A stretch of DNA of 64,000 nt from Selaginella moellendorffii (GCF_000143415.4 NW_003314368.1:20792-84791); one strand, 5' to 3'; shown: positions 47,401 to 60,796, counted from the stretch's first letter. Notes: generated from the sequence alone by a model not told the origin. Program-made: numbers and translations.

Positions 47401-50400
47401 TATCGTGAATGTGACTTCGGGTATCGAAAGTTACCTGTTAACTAGTCTTTTCGGATATTTTTTCCTTACTGCCACAATAGCAGAAAGTCGGCATTGCTAA
47501 ACCCTTTATTAGTCTCTACCTAAGTTAGTTGAGAAACTAATTATCACATGTGCACTTAGACCGGAAGGGCACTAAGGAAGGAAATCCTAAATTGTCATTT
47601 AGTCAAGCATACACAGTGATGAGGAATTCATGTTGTTGGCTTGCACTTGCTAGTGTTAGGAACCCCTGCAATATTGAGCTTGGTCCCTTAATATTCACTA
47701 GATAATAGCTTATTGTTTCTGCCAAACACTATCACTATCATGCACTTTGTATTAGTTCTATTTGGTCTCAATTGCTATTTATGGAAAGTGTCTAGATCAT
47801 ATCTATGGAATGTAAAGATTATTTTAAAAATAATGGTGTTGGTTCCGCATAATCTAAGGACATTCCATATTTAGTAAGTTTTGAGCTTGTCCCAGAGACT
47901 AACTCCTGGTACTAAAGATGGCTAACGGTGAAAGCCCAAAGTGTGCGTTCCTCAGGGGGGGGAGGGGGGGTGGAGGGTTCCAAATGTATAGTAGGGATAG
48001 TGGGTAGGTTGGATATGGCTGACCAACTTGAGGCATAGTCTAGCTCTTACTTGCATGCTTGTCCTTGTTTTATGTCTAGCTTAGGTTTAAGCCCAAGTTC
48101 CATACTATGCTACTTGGTGGAATACTCATATCCTCACATTAGACCACCGATATATTAAAATAGTGCTAAACTCCGTTTGGCTCTGTTTTGCATGCTGGTC
48201 CTTGCATTGGGATATTAGATATTCTATGACTATTCCAAGTCACTCTGTGCTCCTATTCTTTTGCTCCTTTGCTCCTTGGGCTATATGTTTGGGAGTCACT
48301 TCGTGTTTTAGTACCTTTGCTCTTTGGCTCCATGTTTAAGAGTTTGGCATTGTTCTTTCATTCAATGGCCCAAGACCCTAAAACTTGAGTTCCATACCAC
48401 TATCCTTTGGACACATGGCATATGACACGTGGCACATGGAGGGTTTAGGTTCCACTTCATGGTTTCTTATGGTAAATCACCATAGAATAAAAGGTGAAAA
48501 CCACATGCGCTACATTTAGTATTAGAGGATATGTCTCAACAAGTACTATCCAATGAGATTGAGCAACTTGTCTCGTTGTATACACAGAGATGGAAACAAT
48601 GATCTGAGTGGATGCACGTTTGGGTACTAAGACTTCACATTTGTTCCTTAGATATGAATTTGGCTACCTTTTTGTAGCATATTATGTAAACATACTCTTG
48701 GGCTTATAGGATGGATTAAGATATTTTGATTGCACAAGTTTGCGCTTGGGCTCGTGAGTGAGGCATATTAGCAACTCAAGGTTACACTTAGGATTAATGT
48801 TAGCCTATCAGTGGTTCCAAGAGTGGTTCGATGTACTATGGGTAAAAAAAAACCTCCTTTAGGTTTTCTCTAAATGGCAAATAGACTGGTCTGTAATTGT
48901 TTAGCACAACACTAATGGATCCTTCTTAAGCATGATCATAAGTGGATTAATCAAGACTATAGGGATGAGTTTATAGATTCAAGTAATTATTGTTGTGCTT
49001 TTTCATAAACTTTTCTTGGATTAGATTTAAGGCAATACGAATGCAAACTTGAAGTTTAGTCAAAGATGAGATCGAAAAGAGAGTTGTTAAGGACAAAAGA
49101 TCAAATATATAAATCATTTTCTCTTCTTAGAGAGATGATTTGCAACAAGGTTTTAACTCATTTCTTGTGTTCACATCATGCAATTAAGAATCCCTATCTT
49201 GATGTATATTGAGTATGATGGTCTTACCAGTGGTGTTATTGGATAGATATCGATGAAGCGCTAAATCATTTTGTCTACGCTTGCTATTGAAGAATTGGGT
49301 TACAATGCTCAATTCTTTTCCAGGGAACTTTGTTATTGCTTCTTAAGTAGTTTAGTGTTGGATTAGTTTTGAGTTTGATCTGATAGAGAGTGGTATGAGC
49401 TTGTCTATGTTGTGAACAAAGTTGGTGGTATTTGTTGTTGTAAATCTTTATCAGTAGGTATGACATTTATGTTGTATTTTGTCGAATAGAGTTGGCATTT
49501 AATACTCACGTAAACTTTTAAAGTAATAATATGGGCTTGCTTATAGTATTGCTCAATTGATAATCAAGTCATTGTGATATTTATATCATCTCCATGTGAT
49601 AATAAACAATGTATTTACAAAGTTGTTTGGTCAAATGATGATCAACCCCAAAGTGGTTGATAATAAAGCTAGTTTATTTGCACATAGTAACATTATAGTA
49701 GCTTTGACTGGATTCTCAATGGCAATCTATTATGCTAAGCTTAAATTGATATCTAATTTCTTTGAGGGTTTGCTCATTAGGTGTGGAAAAGGGTTATAAC
49801 ATTTATTTGCTATGGCTTATTGGTTTATCTATTAGCATTTAGAGTAGATTGTTGGATGGAGAAGGTGTAAAGTTGAGGCATTAACATTGCTAGCACTTGT
49901 CTTAGTGAAAGCGGCATTATTATGTTGATGTAAGCTCCTAAGTTTGGACTTCCCGGGAGGTCATTCAGCCCAATATTATTCAAACCCAAGGACACTTAAC
50001 CTTAAATATCCCAAGACCCTTAACCAATTGGAAAAAGGGGTGCACTTTTGTTCATGGGCCCTTTCCCTCTATATTTGAACCTCATGGATCGTTTCTCAAA
50101 TCGTTCCCTTTAGTTGCTTACAGTTGAGTGATAAGGAACTTTCCTTAGAGCTTGATTTTCCATGTCATTTTTTTTGTTAGTGTTTTGGCTTCACATTGGA
50201 TCTTGAAAAAGAGTGTTAATGCAATGTGGATATCTAAAGATATGGTCTTTGTGATCAAGTTTTGAATGTTCATTTTGCATTTTGCAAATGTCAATGTTGG
50301 ATATTGGAAATATGGGCATGATGTTCAATGCTTAAACATGTTATTGGGTCATAAAAATTTGTGTTGAGGTGAACCTATGTGAAGTTGTAGGTAGTAAGAA

Positions 50401-51824
50401 GTTAGTTGAGTCTTGAAAGTTTGTATTCTTAGACTGAGAGTCATTCTTTTTTTAAAATGAAAATTTTCCATAAATTTTCTTAGACTTATCCAATGGCTAA
50501 TTTGTTGATCATTTTACTCAAAAACCATTCCGTTTTCGTAAACCAATATAAACTAGTGAAGTTTTGAGTTGACTTTGGTTAACTTAAACCTTAGTAGGTA
50601 GTTTGTATAATGCAACCTGAAAAGGATGTTAACTTTTGAGGTTAAAGCAATTGAGTTGGATAGAGTCTTGAGTTGGTGCAAAAAAGTGGCTGTTGCGCTT
50701 TTCAGAAAGATCACTTTTGTGCCTTTCTTCTGTAGTGTTGTGTTTAGTAGTAGGTTGCACTTTGTATTTTGTTAGACTCTATGAGAGTAGTGAGCTCTCA
50801 TTGATCATGACTTAGTTTTGGTAGTCTTGCGCCTTAGTTGAGTATGGTGATGTCCAACTTAGTTGTTTGAGGTTGAGATGTTAGTACCTATATTATAGCT
50901 TTGTCTATGAGGAAATATGTACCAATATGAGTCCATCTCATAGTCTTCACTTTAGTTTTAATTAAGTGTTGATCATATAAAGCTAGCCTCTTTAAGGCAT
51001 GCTCAGAGCTGTTGGATAGACATATAAATGAGTTTATTGTAGTTGAGTTGGATTCGAGTGGTCATTTAGTCTGTTGGACAAATATGCAACTTAATAACAT
51101 GAGTTTAGTGTTTAAGTCTTGTGAAGGCAAGTTGAAGAGTGATTGTTAGTTGCTTTGCAATTAATAGTTATTTGTAGATTTTGTCAAGGACTTTTAACAC
51201 TTATTTTGCTCAATGATGATTTAGCAATAATAAATTTGTTTTACCGGATGGTGTTGCGGAGGATCATGTTGTTAAATTTATATAGGTTTTTCATATTGGC
51301 ATATCAACTCTACTTTTGTCAATATCATTTAATTGTGTTTAGTCCGTGGTGTTGAATTTCATTGAGTATTGGACGTGGTGAATCACTCCTTAATGATGTA
51401 TTATCTATAATTGAGTATGTTGAAGAATTGATCTTAGATACTAACTAAAGTACCTTTGACTTTGGTTAGCTTAGTTGCTAAAGAGTTTTTAGTGGTGATT
51501 CACTCTTGCTTTCTATTAGCTTTATTATGGTGTTGATAGCATTAAAGTGATGCTTTATCGTTGACATTATTGATGTCAAGATTTAAATGAAATGAGATGT
51601 CTCTCCATAGGATTGATATTGAGTTTCATTAATCTCAATAGAGATAGTGTTAATGATTTAGTTGTAGCTTTGTGTTATTGGCATTCACGCATTTGTTGGA
51701 TTAGCAACTATAATGGTGTTCAAATAAACTGAGTAACAAATTTGAGTTAGTTGTGTTCTAGACGAGATTGTTTAATAGGGTTGAGTTTTAACTTTTCCTT
51801 GAAAAGTGATTTATTTGTGGAATA
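47401..51824 (+). mobile_element. Old LARD copy, truncated
   Basis: 5' LTR 47401-48514 (ends ATGCGCTACA, then primer site TTTAGTATTAGAGG) and internal sequence parallel to 54652-57830 of the intact LARD. For example, the stretches around 49284-49466 and 51143-51355 match 55409-55663 and 57160-57441. It is cut off at 51824 by a third-family LTR, and its 3' LTR is missing. A TRIM solo LTR lies inside it. Confidence 0.85.
49929..50122 (-). mobile_element. TRIM solo LTR
   Basis: One 194-bp LTR of the family at 43318-43912, bounded by an exact GTTGA duplication (49924-49928 and 50123-50127). Inserted into the old LARD. Confidence 0.93.
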
Positions 51825-53156
51825 TGTATGAAACATAAAATCCCTAAACCCCAAAGAGGAGCTAGTAGTGGCCACATAATAGTGGCTGGGGTGAAAGCTA
51901 AATGAGCGTAATATGTTTGAACCAAAAGCTCCGACTTGAAAAGCCGAAAGCAAGAGTGGAACTCCCAACGAAGTGCTTGAGGAACGAGCATGAAGCGAGC
52001 AATAAATGAGTCTCTAAAAAAGGGATACAAGAGGACTAACATATGACACATGGAAGTGTCCAAAATGGACCTGAGATGGAGTCCAAGATGGAGTCTAAAA
52101 TGGACCTGACATGGAGTCCAAGATGGAGTCCGAGATGGACCTGAGATGGAGTCTGAGATGGACTTAAGATTGAATCCGAAATGGATCCGAGATGGAATTT
52201 GAGATGGAGTCTGAGATAGAACCAAGACTGAGACCGAGAATGAGACTGAGTCTGAGTCCAAAACCGAGACCGAGACCGAATGCAAGTCCAAGTCTGAATA
52301 CTAATACAGGCTATTGGGTGAAAGCCCAAACCAATCATCCCTCGGGAAGGGGGGGGGGGGGGGGGGGGGTGTGACTGCAAGGGGTTCCAAAAGTATAGTA
52401 GAGAGAGTGTGGGGGTTGGACCCCAATGGAGCCTGTTTAGCCAAGAAAGGCTAGTGTGACCTAAAAAAGCTATACCCATATATTGGGTGATCATATATCC
52501 ATTGAGAAGACCAAGGTTAAAGTGAATATAGATTGATAGGCAAGGTAGCTTAATGAAGTGTTCAAGAGCTAGCTTTAGTTCCTCTGAAAGATCGAATGGT
52601 CAATGTTTCCAGTCCAAGTGTGGGTGGCACTACCTACTTGGATACCTAGTGTGGCTCAATGGAACCTCACTCTAGCCCCATAGCTAGAGCACCCAAAGGC
52701 AGAAGGTGGGGAGAGTACCCATGAGACTCACATAAGGTTATGGTGTTCCAAAATGTTGTCCTAAAGTCCTAGATTGTGGAAAGGAAAAGGAGCAATCCTT
52801 TGTTGTAATGACCAAGGATACAGTCACATGGTGAGGAAGTCTTAGAGGACAGTGGGACTTAGTGGTCAGGCCTATAGGCCTTCACCCAATGGCATTGTTG
52901 GTGAACATAGCCATAAACAGAAAGGGACTTAGTGGGGACCGAAAAAGGGATATTGGGGAAGGCGACATGTCCCTCATGTCTACGAGCATCCGAAAGATTT
53001 TAAGGAATGGATCTAGGATGATTATGCATGGATGAATGGCCTAGTCTTTGAGAGATAGGATTGTGATGTAAATGAGCATGGCCTTAACGTAATAGGTTAA
53101 TATATTGGTAGTACTTTTGGGTATTGGTCATGAGATTGGACACATGGAGCACTTAG
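51825..53156 (+). mobile_element. Third-family LTR, truncated copy
   Basis: Starts TGTATGAAAC and parallels 44448-46120, with a shorter minisatellite (52063-52310) and a G run of about 20 at 52345. It stops at 53156, where chromovirus LTR sequence begins in mid-LTR. The junction looks like a deletion or illegitimate recombination. Confidence 0.75.
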
Positions 53157-53506
53157 ACTGCCAAACACATTCGCTATCATGCCCTATGTGTTAGTTCAGT
53201 TCTTGATCCATATACTATTTATGGTAAGTGTCTAGATCCACTCAAGAGGCATATTTACGGAATGTAGAGAGTGTCCTTAACTCTATGGTGTTGTTCTTGC
53301 TCCCAAATTCATGATCTAGCACCATTTCATATTTAGTAAGTTTTCATGCATATCCTAGAGATTAACTCCTAGTACTAATGGTGGCTAAGAGTGAAAGCCC
53401 AAAGCATGTATTCCTTAAGGAGGGGAGAAGGTGGGGTTTTTGTGGGGGGTTCCAAATGTATAGTAGGGACAATAATTGGAATGCATAGTCGACGGCTGAC
53501 CACCTA
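53157..53506 (+). mobile_element. Chromovirus-type LTR fragment, left part
   Basis: Starts inside the LTR (CTGCCAAACACATTCGC, equivalent to about 35325), keeps the core block, and is split by the LARD. It resumes at 60797. Confidence 0.8.
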
Positions 53507-54651
53507 TGTCGCGAATGTGACTTCGGGTATTGAAAGTTACCTGTCGACCAGTCCTTACGGACACTCTTACCTTACTGCCACGACGGCAGGAGGTCGGTAT
53601 TGCTGGACCCTTTATCAGTCCCTCTTGTGCTAGTGGAGTTAACTAGGCATTTCGAGTGTACTTAGACCGGACGAGCATAAGGACGGAATTTCTACGTGTT
53701 ATTAGCTAAGCATACTTAGCCCGGTAAGGAGTTCCCGTCTCGTTATGTCTTGCACTGGCTAGTGACAAGAACCCTCGCGTATTGAGATTGGTCCCTCAAT
53801 ATCACTAGATGATAGCTTACCGTGTCTGCCAAACACCCTCGCTATCACGCCCTTTGTGTTAGTCTCATTTCGGTCCCAAATGCTATTTATGGAAAGTGTC
53901 TAGATTAGCTTATTTGGCATGTCTACAGAATGTAGAGATCGGCCTGAACACAATAGTGTTCGTCCCGTGTCCAAATTCGCAATCTAAGGACATTCCATAT
54001 TTAGTAAGTTTCGAGCTTGTCCCAGAGACTAACTCCTGGTACTAAGGGAGGCTTGGGGTGAAAGCCCAAAGCGTGTGTTCCTCAAGGGGGGGGGCTATGG
54101 GGGGTTCCAAATGTATAGTAGGGATAGTGGGTAGGTCGGGCATGGCCGACCAACCTGAGGCATAGTCTAGCTTCCGCTTGCGTGCCTGTCCTTTTTCTGC
54201 GTCCGGCTTGGGTCTAAGCCCAAGTTCCATTCCATGCTAGCTGGTGGAGTACCCATATCCTCACGTTAGGCCACCGGTATGCTGAAATAGCGCCAGACTC
54301 CGTTTGGCTCCGTTTTGCGTGCTGGTCTTGGCATTGGGATGTTGGTTGCTCCAGGACTGTTCCAAGTCGCTCCGGGCCCCTGTCCCTTCGCTCCTTGGGC
54401 TGTATGCTCGGGAGTTGCTCCATGGTCCAGTTCCATCACTCCTTGGCTCCACGCTTGGGAGTTTGGCACCGTTCCTTCGTTCAGTGGCCCAAGGCCCTGA
54501 ACCTCAGGTTCCTATGGACACGTGGCATGGACTTGTGGCATGTGACACATGGCATCTGTCACGTGGCACAAAGAGGGTTTAGGTTCCGCTTCGTGGTGTT
54601 ATCCTATGGTAAATCACCATAGGATAAAGGGTCAAAACCACGTGCGCTACA
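53507..54651 (+). repeat. LARD 5' LTR
   Basis: TGTCGCGAAT to GTGCGCTACA, 1145 bp. Contains the shared core block (54058-54130), CACGTG motifs and a short perfect hairpin near its end. Confidence 0.95.
54600..54626. promoter_or_regulatory. 11-bp perfect stem hairpin in the LTR
   Basis: TATCCTATGGT, loop AAATC, ACCATAGGATA, about 25 bp before the LTR end. The same hairpin is at 60740-60766 and, diverged, near 44025-44060 and 48464-48490. Function unknown; the position suits a leader or polyadenylation structure. Confidence 0.7.
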
Positions 54652-54653
54652 TT

Positions 54654-54664
54654 TGGTATCAGAG
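54654..54664 (+). promoter_or_regulatory. LARD primer binding site
   Basis: TGGTATCAGAG three bases after the LTR, initiator-Met tRNA type, as in the chromovirus. Confidence 0.9.
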
Positions 54665-57600
54665 GATGAGTCTCGGCGAGTACTATCCAATGAGATTGGG
54701 CAACTAGTCTCGTTGCATACGCAGAGATGAAAACGATGATCCGAGTGGGTACACGTTTGGGTGCAAAGACTTCACAATCGTTCCTTGGGTATGGATTTGG
54801 TTACCTTTCGTTCTAGATTATATGAGCTTGCTCTTGGGCTCATAGGATGGATTTGAGGTGTACCATTTTGCACGAGTTTTCGCTTGGGCTCGTGAGTGAG
54901 GCACATTAGCAACTCGAGGTTACATTTTGAGTTGGCAGGATTAATGTTAGCCTATCGGTGGTTCCATGAGTTGTTCCATGTACCGTGGGTAAAAGCAAAC
55001 CTCCCTGGGTTTGCTATGAGTGGCAAATAGGCTGGTCCGTAGCTGTTTAGCACGGCACTAGTGGATCCTTCCTAGGCATGATTATAAGTGGATCAATCAA
55101 GACTTTAAGGGATTAGTTTATTGGTTCAAATAGTCATGGCCATGCTCTCTTATAAACTTTTCTTCGATTAAACTGAAGGCAGTGCGAAAGCAAGTTTGAG
55201 GTTTGGTCAAAAATGAGACCGAAAAGAGAGTCATCGGGGACGGAGGATCAAATACGTAAATCATTTTCTCTTCTTGGAGAGATGATTTGCAACGAGGTGT
55301 TAACTCATTGCTTGTGTTCACATCATGCAATCAAGAGTCCCTATCTTGATGCATGTTGGAGATGGTGGTTTTACAATAGTGAGTTGTGGGATGGATAGCG
55401 GTGAAGTGCTACACCATTTTGTCTAGGCTTGCTATTGGAAGACTGGGGTTGCAATGCTTAACTCTTTTCCAGGGAACCTTGCTATTGCTCCTTGAGTAGC
55501 TTGGTGTTGGATTAGTGTTGAGTTTGGTCGGAAAGAGAGTGGTATGAGCTTGTCCGTGTTGTGAACAAAAGTTAGTGGTGTTGGTGTTGTAAATCTCTAT
55601 CGATAGGGTGTGGCATTTATGTTGCATTTTGTCGAATCGAGTTAGCACTTGATATTCACACAAACCTTTGCAGTGACATAGGCATTGTTCATAGTGTTGC
55701 TTGATTGATGATCAAGTCATTGTGATTTATATCATATCCATGTGATAATGAGCAATGTGTTTACGAAGTTGCTTGGTTAACGATGATCAACCCCAAAGTG
55801 GTTGATAGTGAAGCTAGTCTACTTGCAAGAAGTAGCATTGTAGTAGCTTTGACTGGATTCTCAATGGTGCTCCATTATGCTAAGCTTAAGTTGGTACGTT
55901 GTGTCCTTGAGGGTTTGCCCATAAGGTGTTGGAAAAAAGATATAGCATTCATTTGCTATAGCTTGTCGAATCCGTTAACACTTGGAGTAAATTGTTGGAT
56001 GGAGAAGATGTGTAGTGGAAGTATTAGCATCGCTAGCACTTGTGTTAGTAAAAGTGGCATTGTTGTTCGAGTGATGAGGAATTTTCCTTAGAGCTTGATT
56101 TTCCATGTCATTTTTTCTTGTTAGTGTTTTAGCTTCACATTGGATCTTGAAGGTGGTTGAAGAAGAGTGTTAGTGCAATGTGGACGTCCGAAGATGTGGT
56201 CTTCGTGATCAAGCTTTAGATGTTCATTTTTGCACTTTGCGGATATCAGTGTTAGATGTCGGAGATATGGGCAAAAAGAGATGTTCAAGGCTTAAGCATA
56301 CTATGGGTCTCGAGAATTTGTGTTGAGGTGAACATATGTGAAGTTGTTAGTAGGAGGAAGTTGGTTGAAGTCTTGAAAGTTTGCATTCCTGGACTGAGAG
56401 CCATTCTTTCTCTGGGATGGAAAATTTTTTTTTTCACAAATTTTCTTAGACTTTTCCAATGGCTGATCTGTTATCACTTTGTTCGAAAACCATTCCGTTT
56501 TCATAAGCCAATACAAACTAGTGAAGGGGTTGGAGTTGACTTCGGTTGGTTTAGATCTTAGTAGGTAGTTTGTATGATGCAGCCCGAAAGGGATGCTAAC
56601 TTTTGGGGGCTAAAGCAATTGAGTTGGATGGAGTTTGGAGTTGGTGTAGAAAAGTGGCCGTTGTGCTTTTCTAAGAAAGGTGACCCTTGTACCTTTCTTT
56701 TGTAGCGTTATGCTTGGTGGCAGGTTGCACCTTGCATTACGTTAGACTCTATGAGAGTAGTGAGCTCTCACTAATCTTGACTTGGTCTTGGTGGCCCTGC
56801 GCCTTGGCTGAAGATAGTGATGTCCAACTTAGTTGTTTGAGGTTGAGATGTTAGTACCTGTACTATAGCTTTGTCTATGAGGAGGTTGTGTACCAATATG
56901 AGTCCATCTCATGGTCTTCACTTTAGTTTCGACTGAGTGTTGATCATGCATAGCTAGCCTCTTCAAGGCATGCTCAGAGCTATTGACTAGGTGTGCTAGT
57001 GAGCTTATCACAGTTGAGTTGGATTTGAGTGGTCATTTAGTTTGTGCTTATCTATGAACTTTTATCTCATACCTGGGGTATTACATTCATATTGGATGAG
57101 TATATGACTCGATGATATGAGTTGGTGTTTGGGTCTTGTGAACGCAAGTTGAGGAGTGATTGTTAGTTGCTTTGCGACTAGTGATTACTTGTAGACTTCA
57201 TCAACGACAGTTGACACTTGCTTTGCTCGATGATGATTTAGCAGTGATGGGCTTGCTTTACCGGATGGTGTTGCGGAGGATCGTGTCGTTAGACTTGCAT
57301 AGGTTTTCTATGTTAGTATATCGATTCTATCTCTGTCGATATCATTTGGTTACGTTTAGTCCGTGGTGTTGGATTTCATTGAGTCTTGGATGTGGTGATT
57401 CACTCTTTGATGAAATATTATCTGTAACTGAGTATTGCTGAAGGATTGGTCTCGGATACTAAGTATAGTATCTTCGACTTTGGTTAGCTTGGTTGCTGGA
57501 AAGCTTCGAGTGGTGATTCACTCTTGCTTTCTTCTAGCTTTGTCCTGATGTTGATGGCATTGAAGTAATGCCTTGTCATTGATATTGTTGATATTGAGAT

Positions 57601-59621
57601 CTGAGTGAAATGAGATATCCTTCCAAGGATTGATATTGAGTTTCATTAGTCTTGATGAATATTGTGTTGATGATTTGGCTATAGCTTTGTGTTATTGGCA
57701 TTTGTGCATTTGCTAGTTAGCAACTGTGTTAACGTTCAAATGAACTGAGTGGCAAGTTGAGTTAGTTGTGTTCTAGACAAGATTATTTAGTAGGGGTTGA
57801 GCTTTGAGCTTTTCCTTGAAAAGTGATTTAGTCATGGACTATGCTAACTCTACAAGTGGGAGAGTTAGTGATCGATGTTGGAATATTTTGAATCCTTATG
57901 GGATTTTAGTTGAAATATATCAATCATTGATGATTCTTCTTGTGCTTGCTATGAAGTGAGTTACGTCTTGCTATAGATGGATTCATGAAGGATCATTTAG
58001 TGATCACTTGTTGAGCATAGCTCCATTGTGCTTAGCTTTTGGATTGATGCAGAAATGCTCTTTATTAGCTTTGGCATTATGAAGTTTGGCTTATGGATGT
58101 GTTGAAGAAGACATTGTGGGTTGCACCATGATTTCTTCTTTAGCATTGAAGTTTGCTTCTATGAGACTCGTGATCATTATTAGGCAAGACTTAGCTATAG
58201 GCTTCTTCGAGCTTTTGGTTCTTTGACTTTTCATACTCATCGTTCCATTTGTCCGGAGTTATTTGGGGAAGGCATTTTTGGCTCTTTAACTTCGATGTTG
58301 AAGTTGGTTTTTGCATCTAGCAATCATTGGTGATGATTGACTATCATCTAGGAAAGTTGATTATCCTTGTCAGAGGTTTTGCTTGATTATCGTTGATCTA
58401 GATTGATTCGCTATTCTTCAGGATGGTGGATTCCTTCTTAGATGATGATTTTGCATCTCTTTATTGATGGGATGATTGATGATCTTTCATGATGGTTAGT
58501 TGTTCTTTTTGATGGCTTATGGCTTTTCGCAATACCACATATTCTTTGTGGTTTGCTCTGGATTGGTCTCTTGGGTTTGAGACGTCAGTAGGATGTTGCT
58601 GACACTTGCTTAGGCAACTTGAGTTCCTTGGTATTGTTGGCTGGGATCTATTCAGATTGGCTTTTATGATAGTTGGCAGGCATGAGTGTTTGTTGGTCTT
58701 ACCACATTCATTCTCTTCTGTTGATTGTTGCTCGAGTTAGTTTTGATAGATTTGGATGTTATTTCCTTTGGGTGATACATTCGCGAGCATTGTGCTTGTT
58801 AGTCAATGATATTTTGTGTTCTTTGAGTTATCTTTCGTAAGTTGTTTGGCATTCTGTCTGCAATCTTTAATAGTTAAACTTTATCATTGAGTTTACTTAA
58901 TGATATACTTGCTATTGAATTTTGTTTGATGGTGAATCCTATGTTTACCAAATATGCTGATCTTGGTGGTTCCTGCACTATAATACTAGTTTATCGGATG
59001 ATAACTTACTTGGAATACATTTGTGTTCTCATCTAAGCTTTATTCACTGATAATTAAATCTTTAAGATATCATTGTTTATGACTTTGATATAGTCCCTAT
59101 CTATTGATCTTTGAGTTTGGGCCAGTATAGGCAGACTGGCTTCGGCACTTCGTGTGCATGTTGAAATCTCTAGTCATGGGGTAACTACTGTCGACTGGTC
59201 ACATAACCCGCCTCTCTGTCGATGTTCCTTATTCTGTGAAAGGGCGTGACCGTGTAAACAACTCTACACTGCCTGTTGACAGTAGCCTATCTAAACCTTA
59301 CCGACGGGTTTGGTTTCTTTGCTCATGAGGGTTGGGGCCTCTGGCTTCTCTCTCTATGTCTCTGCGGGCAGGGCATATCACACTTTTGTAGCTGGGTGAC
59401 ACCCAGAGCAGCAAGGGTGGCTGACTCCGTTAGTCATTTCCTTGTCGGTGACGGCCGGAAGGTGTCTGAGCTGGTAGCGCATCCGCGTTAGACAAAGAGG
59501 TTCCCCCTAACTCATTTAAGTTGGTGCATTTCTCACATAGTGTGAGTACCGTGAACTTTTTCTGGAGTTGTTTCCTTGGCGGTATTTTAGACTCGAGTAT
59601 GCATCGACGAGGACGTCGATC
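54665..59621 (+). other. LARD internal region, non-coding
   Basis: No conserved domain in any frame. The first 60 bp resemble the chromovirus leader (GAGTCTCGGCGAGTACTATCC against its counterpart at 36014). From about 59112 onward it resembles the chromovirus 3' UTR. The middle has no counterpart in the window except the old copy at 48515-51824. Confidence 0.75.
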
Positions 59622-59639
59622 TTCCCAAGGGGAGGAGAG
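59622..59639 (+). promoter_or_regulatory. LARD polypurine tract
   Basis: CCCAAGGGGAGGAGAG immediately precedes the 3' LTR. Confidence 0.85.
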
Positions 59640-60791
59640 TGTCGCGAATGTGACTTCGGGTATCGAAAGTTACCTGTCGACCAGTCCTTACGGACACTCT
59701 TACCTTACTGCCACGACGGCAGGAGGTCGGTATTGCTGGACCCTTTATCAGTCCCTCTTGTGCTAGTGGAGTTAACTAGGCATTTCGAGTGTACTTAGAC
59801 CGGACGAGCATAAGGACGGAATTCCTACGTGTTATTAGCTAAGCATACTTAGCCCGGTAAGGAGTTCCCGTCTCGTTATGTCTTGCACTGGCTAGTGACA
59901 AGAACCCTCGCGTATTGAGATTGGTCCCTCAATATCGCTAGATGATAGCTTACCGTGTCTGCCAAACACCCTCGCTGTCACGCCCTTTGTGTTAGTCTCA
60001 TTTCGGTCCCAAATGCTATTTATGGAAAGTGTCTAGATTAGCTTATTTGGCATGTCTACAGAATGTAGAGATCGGCCTGAACACAATAGTGTTCGTCCCG
60101 TGTCCAAATTCGCAATCTAAGGACATTCCATATTTAGTAAGTTTCGAGCTTGTCCCAGAGACTAACTCCTGGTACTAAGGGAGGCTTGGGGTGAAAGCCC
60201 AAAGCGTGTGTTCCTCAAAGGGGGGGGGGGGGGGCTATGGGGGGTTCCAAATGTATAGTAGGGATAGTGGGTAGGTCGGGCATGGCCCACCAACCTGAGG
60301 CATAATCTAACTTCTGCTTGCGTGCCTGTCCTTGTTCTGCATCCGGCTTGGGTCTAAACCCAAGTTCCATTCCATGCTAACTGGGGGAATACCCATATCC
60401 TCCCGTTAGGCCACCAGTATGCTGAAATAACCCCAAAATCCATTTGGCTCCGTTTTGCGTGCTGGTCCTGGCATTGGGATGCTGGTTGCTCCAGGACTGT
60501 TCCAAGTCGCTCCGGGCCCCTGTCCCTTCGCTCCTTGGGCTGTATGCTCGGGAGTTGCTCCGTGGTCCGGTTCCATCACTCCTTGGCTCCACGCTTGGGA
60601 GTTTGGCACCGTTCCTTCGTTCAGTGGCCCAAGGCCCTGAACCTCGGGTTCCTATGGACACGTGGCATGGACTCGTGGCATGTGACACGTGGCATCTGTC
60701 ACGTGGCACAAAGAGGGTTTAGGTTCCGCTTCGTGGTGTTATCCTATGGTAAATCACCATAGGATAAAGGGTCAAAACCACGTGCGCTACA
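59640..60791 (+). repeat. LARD 3' LTR
   Basis: 1152 bp, nearly identical to the 5' LTR. Differences include C/T and G/A changes at CpG sites and a cluster in 60290-60445. The G run is longer here. Confidence 0.95.
60659..60784 (+). promoter_or_regulatory. Cluster of G-box/ABRE-like motifs in the LARD LTR
   Basis: CACGTGGC at 60659-60666, 60686-60693 and 60700-60707, and CACGTG at 60779-60784. These are cores recognised by plant bZIP/bHLH factors, including abscisic-acid-responsive ones. In the 5' LTR one of them is mutated to CACATGGC. That they drive transcription is inference. Confidence 0.5.
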
Positions 60792-60796
60792 ACCTA

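Larger units (their letters stand above)
53507..60791 (+). mobile_element. Large non-autonomous LTR element (LARD), structurally intact
   Basis: LTRs 53507-54651 and 59640-60791 are nearly identical. A primer site and a polypurine tract are in place. The target duplication ACCTA is exact (53502-53506 and 60792-60796). The 5-kb internal region has no frame longer than about 100 codons and no gag or pol motif, so it is non-coding rather than recently broken. Its LTR start, leader and last 0.5 kb resemble the chromovirus at 34953-42410. It is the youngest-looking large element here. Confidence 0.93.

Noticed and set aside
55783-57441. Frames of 70-102 codons inside the LARD
   Set aside because: Broken or shifted in the old copy and without gag or pol motifs; no sign of coding constraint.
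54304-60762. Repeated 60-110-codon frames in the LARD LTRs
   Set aside because: Present identically in both LTRs and relics; LTR sequence, no protein motif.
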